From: Spirochaetaceae bacterium
GTDB lineage: Bacteria > Spirochaetota > Spirochaetia > DSM-27196 > PWMO01
DNA length: 64,000 nucleotides
Assembly (NCBI GenBank): GCA_007693945.1
Contig: RECP01000091.1
Span: 62,001-126,000, forward strand
Direction of reading: 5' to 3'
A program made the translations under genes and the position numbers. Under the pieces are notes generated by a model. The model searched no databases. It was not told the origin of the DNA and saw only the letters and a list, made by a program, of their open reading frames with translations. This document shows positions 62,183-64,000 of the stretch, one piece after another. The first letter of the stretch is position 1. The number at the start of each line of letters is the position of its first letter.

Positions 62183-64000
62183 TCAGCCCACCGGGCCGTC
62201 GCTGACCAGTGGTGCGCGCACCGCCTTGCCGGCACACTCGATTGTCGTCGAGCCGACCTTGAGCACGCGCCTGGAAACCGACAACGGTATCGAGAAGAAG
62301 GTCTCGATGTCGATCTGCGACGGCCGCTCGGGGTAGCCGGTCAGGTCGTCACCGTGCAGGTAGAGTCGGTCACCCGGTTTGGCGTGATCGACGAAGATCA
62401 CGTCGACCTGTTCGCTGCCGTCTTCGCGTTCTGCAGAGGCCGCAAGCAGCATTCCGTTACTCTCGACACCGCGCAGCCTGGCGGGCTTGAGGTTGGAAAC
62501 CAGCACCACGGTTCTTCCGGTAAGCTCCTGCGCGGTGTAATGGCCAACCAGTCCCGACACGATGGTGCGAGGCTCGCCGCTGCCGTCGTCGACCTGTTCC
62601 ACAAACAGCTTGTCCGCCTTGGGGTGTTGCTCAACCGCGGTGATACGCGCCGCGCGCAGCTCGACTGCGGACCGGAAGCGGTCTTCCATGCTCTGCGGCT
62701 CCCCGGCCGCGGCGCTCTTCTTCTTGGCGGCGCGCTCGGCCTGGGTGCCCGAAAAACGCAGGCGCAGCTCCGCGATGGTCTCTTTCTCCAGCGTAGCAAA
62801 CAGGATGCTGGGCCTGGATATTCTGGAAATTCCCGACAGATTGCCGAGATCGTCCCACTTCAGCCCGGGTTTGCCGAGCAGAGCCGCCACGCGTTCGGCA
62901 GTCTGCGGCAGATAAGGCGAAATCAGAATTGCCAGGTCGCGCACCAGATAGACGAGGTTCTTCAACAGGTAGCGCGTGGCCTGCGGGTCACTCTTGCGCA
63001 TCTTCCACGGTTCGGCCTCCTGGAACACCTTGTTTCCGTACGAGGAGAGGGCAAACGTGGCACGGAACGCCTCGCGCAGATGCGCGCTCTCGAGGTGATC
63101 GGTTATTTCGCTCTGGAGCCGGCGCGCGTGGGCCCAGAACTCCTTCCACTGCGGCGAGCTGACCGTACCCGCCGTGTCCTCCTCGGGGAGTGTTGCGCCG
63201 AAGTACTTGGTCTGAAAGGTGAGCGTGCGGTTGACGAGGTTGCCCAGGTTACCGATCAGCTCACCGTTGACTTTCTCGCGGAAGTCGTCCCAGCTGAAGG
63301 TGAAGTCCGAGGTCTCCGGCCGATTGTAGAACATGTAGAAACGCCACACGTCGGCGGGGATGCCGGTGTCCCGCGCATCGTTACCGAACACGCCGACTCC
63401 ACGGCTCTTGGAGAACTGTCCGCCCTCGTAGTTGAGATACTCGGAAGAGGACATGTGGTGCAGCAGCGTCCACCGCTCTCCGGTACCAATCAGCGAGCTG
63501 GGAAAGATCACCGTGTGAAACGGGATGTTGTCCTTGCCGATGAACTGAAACAGCTCGACCTCCGCGGGCCTGTGCCACCATTGCTGCCACTGCTCGGTAT
63601 GGTTGGCGGTAATCGAGATGTAGCCGATCGGCGCGTCAAACCAGACGTAGAAGACCTTGTCACGGTAGCCATCCAGCGGAACCGGGATACCCCACTTGAG
63701 GTCACGCGTAATCGCGCGTTCCTTGAGACCGTCACGGATCCATGCCTGCGTCATCTGCACCGCGTTGCGAGCCCACTTGCCGCTCCGAGAGGCTTCACTC
63801 AACCATGCTTCGAGCCTGGGCAGAATGGCCGGCAGGTTGATGTAGAGATGCCTGGTCTTCCTGACAACCGGTGTGCTATTGTCGAGCACGCTGCGCGGAT
63901 CCAGCAGATCCGACGGATCGAGCAGCTTACCGCAGTTCTCGCATTGATCACCGCGGGCATCCTGGTAACCGCAATGCGGGCAGGTCCCGCGCACGTAGCG
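62183..64000 (-). CDS. metG: Methionyl-tRNA synthetase (5' partial)
   Basis: The frame is open to the window edge; the N-terminal HIGH region is outside. Visible: the zinc-knuckle CPHCGYQDARGDQCENCGKL, the signature FSKSRGVGVFG (KMSKS position), an anticodon-binding domain with GNLGNLVNRTLTF, and a C-terminal tRNA-binding OB domain (ITAVEQHPKADKLFVEQVDD, then ESNGMLLAAS). The first in-frame Met at 63994 is internal. It is the first gene of a short operon with the femX-like gene. Confidence 0.95.
   Translation of the reverse strand, partial: RYVRGTCPHCGYQDARGDQCENCGKLLDPSDLLDPRSVLDNSTPVVRKTRHLYINLPAILPRLEAWLSEASRSGKWARNAVQMTQAWIRDGLKERAITRDLKWGIPVPLDGYRDKVFYVWFDAPIGYISITANHTEQWQQWWHRPAEVELFQFIGKDNIPFHTVIFPSSLIGTGERWTLLHHMSSSEYLNYEGGQFSKSRGVGVFGNDARDTGIPADVWRFYMFYNRPETSDFTFSWDDFREKVNGELIGNLGNLVNRTLTFQTKYFGATLPEEDTAGTVSSPQWKEFWAHARRLQSEITDHLESAHLREAFRATFALSSYGNKVFQEAEPWKMRKSDPQATRYLLKNLVYLVRDLAILISPYLPQTAERVAALLGKPGLKWDDLGNLSGISRISRPSILFATLEKETIAELRLRFSGTQAERAAKKKSAAAGEPQSMEDRFRSAVELRAARITAVEQHPKADKLFVEQVDDGSGEPRTIVSGLVGHYTAQELTGRTVVLVSNLKPARLRGVESNGMLLAASAEREDGSEQVDVIFVDHAKPGDRLYLHGDDLTGYPERPSQIDIETFFSIPLSVSRRVLKVGSTTIECAGKAVRAPLVSDGPVG

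Noticed and set aside
1-64000. CRISPR arrays, tRNA or rRNA genes, insertion sequences
   Set aside because: No regularly spaced repeats, no cloverleaf with a TTCGA arm in an intergenic region, no transposase or terminal inverted repeats were found by eye.

Overview
The window is a gene-dense, GC-rich chromosomal segment that I read as coming from a free-living spirochaete (Spirochaeta sensu lato). This is an inference. The support is a trans-2-enoyl-CoA reductase very close to the Treponema denticola enzyme, tandem DUF115 motility-accessory proteins, a very acidic low-complexity protein, TPR proteins of spirochaetal style, and a RecJ with a large insertion. No rRNA, tRNA, CRISPR array, insertion sequence, phage gene or integrase was seen. 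Most genes are housekeeping or conserved-hypothetical.

Layout. 1-4.7 kb: end of a MIP18/DUF59 protein, then a cassette of CstA transporter, small CstA-coupled protein and ArsA/Get3-like ATPase, flanked by two paralogous membrane-anchored proteins. 4.9-9.5 kb: MFS exporter, DUF21 membrane protein, membrane-anchored alpha/beta hydrolase. 9.6-15.8 kb: mutL, trxB, two TPR/charged-repeat proteins and a truncated TPR gene. 15.8-20.6 kb: metallophosphoesterase, ParB-like protein, lipoprotein, a SelB homologue that lacks its GTPase domain, rpsU, M23 peptidase. 20.7-31.5 kb: recJ, pyrimidine phosphorylase, rnd, recO, lon, M15 peptidase, U32 protein, GH20-like protein. 31.6-41.4 kb: DUF1015, FtsB/DivIC-like protein, acidic protein, sensory-type protein with an A10 tract, two DUF115 proteins, MEMO (AmrB), degenerate GGDEF protein. 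41.4-50.4 kb: DUF4340/GldG/ABC-2 exporter operon, RNase Z, ROK regulator, xylA, fabV. 50.5-62.2 kb: a long-hairpin locus, hisD-like gene, then a tightly packed plus-strand run folC, macro domain, rqcH, amrA, pseudokinase, unknown, murD, adenosine deaminase; then femX-like and partial metG on the minus strand.

Expression. Genes are packed with GTGA, ATGA and TGATG overlaps, and all nine convergent pairs abut or overlap. Several genes have a sigma-70-type promoter with a 17-bp spacer whose -10 box ends only 6-9 nt before the start codon, with no clear Shine-Dalgarno in most cases, so leaderless mRNAs look common here. xylA, fabV, hisD, cstA and the hydrolase gene have ordinary leadered promoters.

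The best candidates for something new are the G-domain-less SelB protein (18021-19406), the CstA/ArsA cassette flanked by paralogous membrane proteins (227-4704), the hairpin of about 160 nt at 50540-50701, the A10 frameshift tract at 35161-35170, and the pseudokinase/NTF2-like and orphan proteins in the rqcH-murD run. All readings are from the sequence by eye. Family assignments rest on recognised motifs, not on searches.
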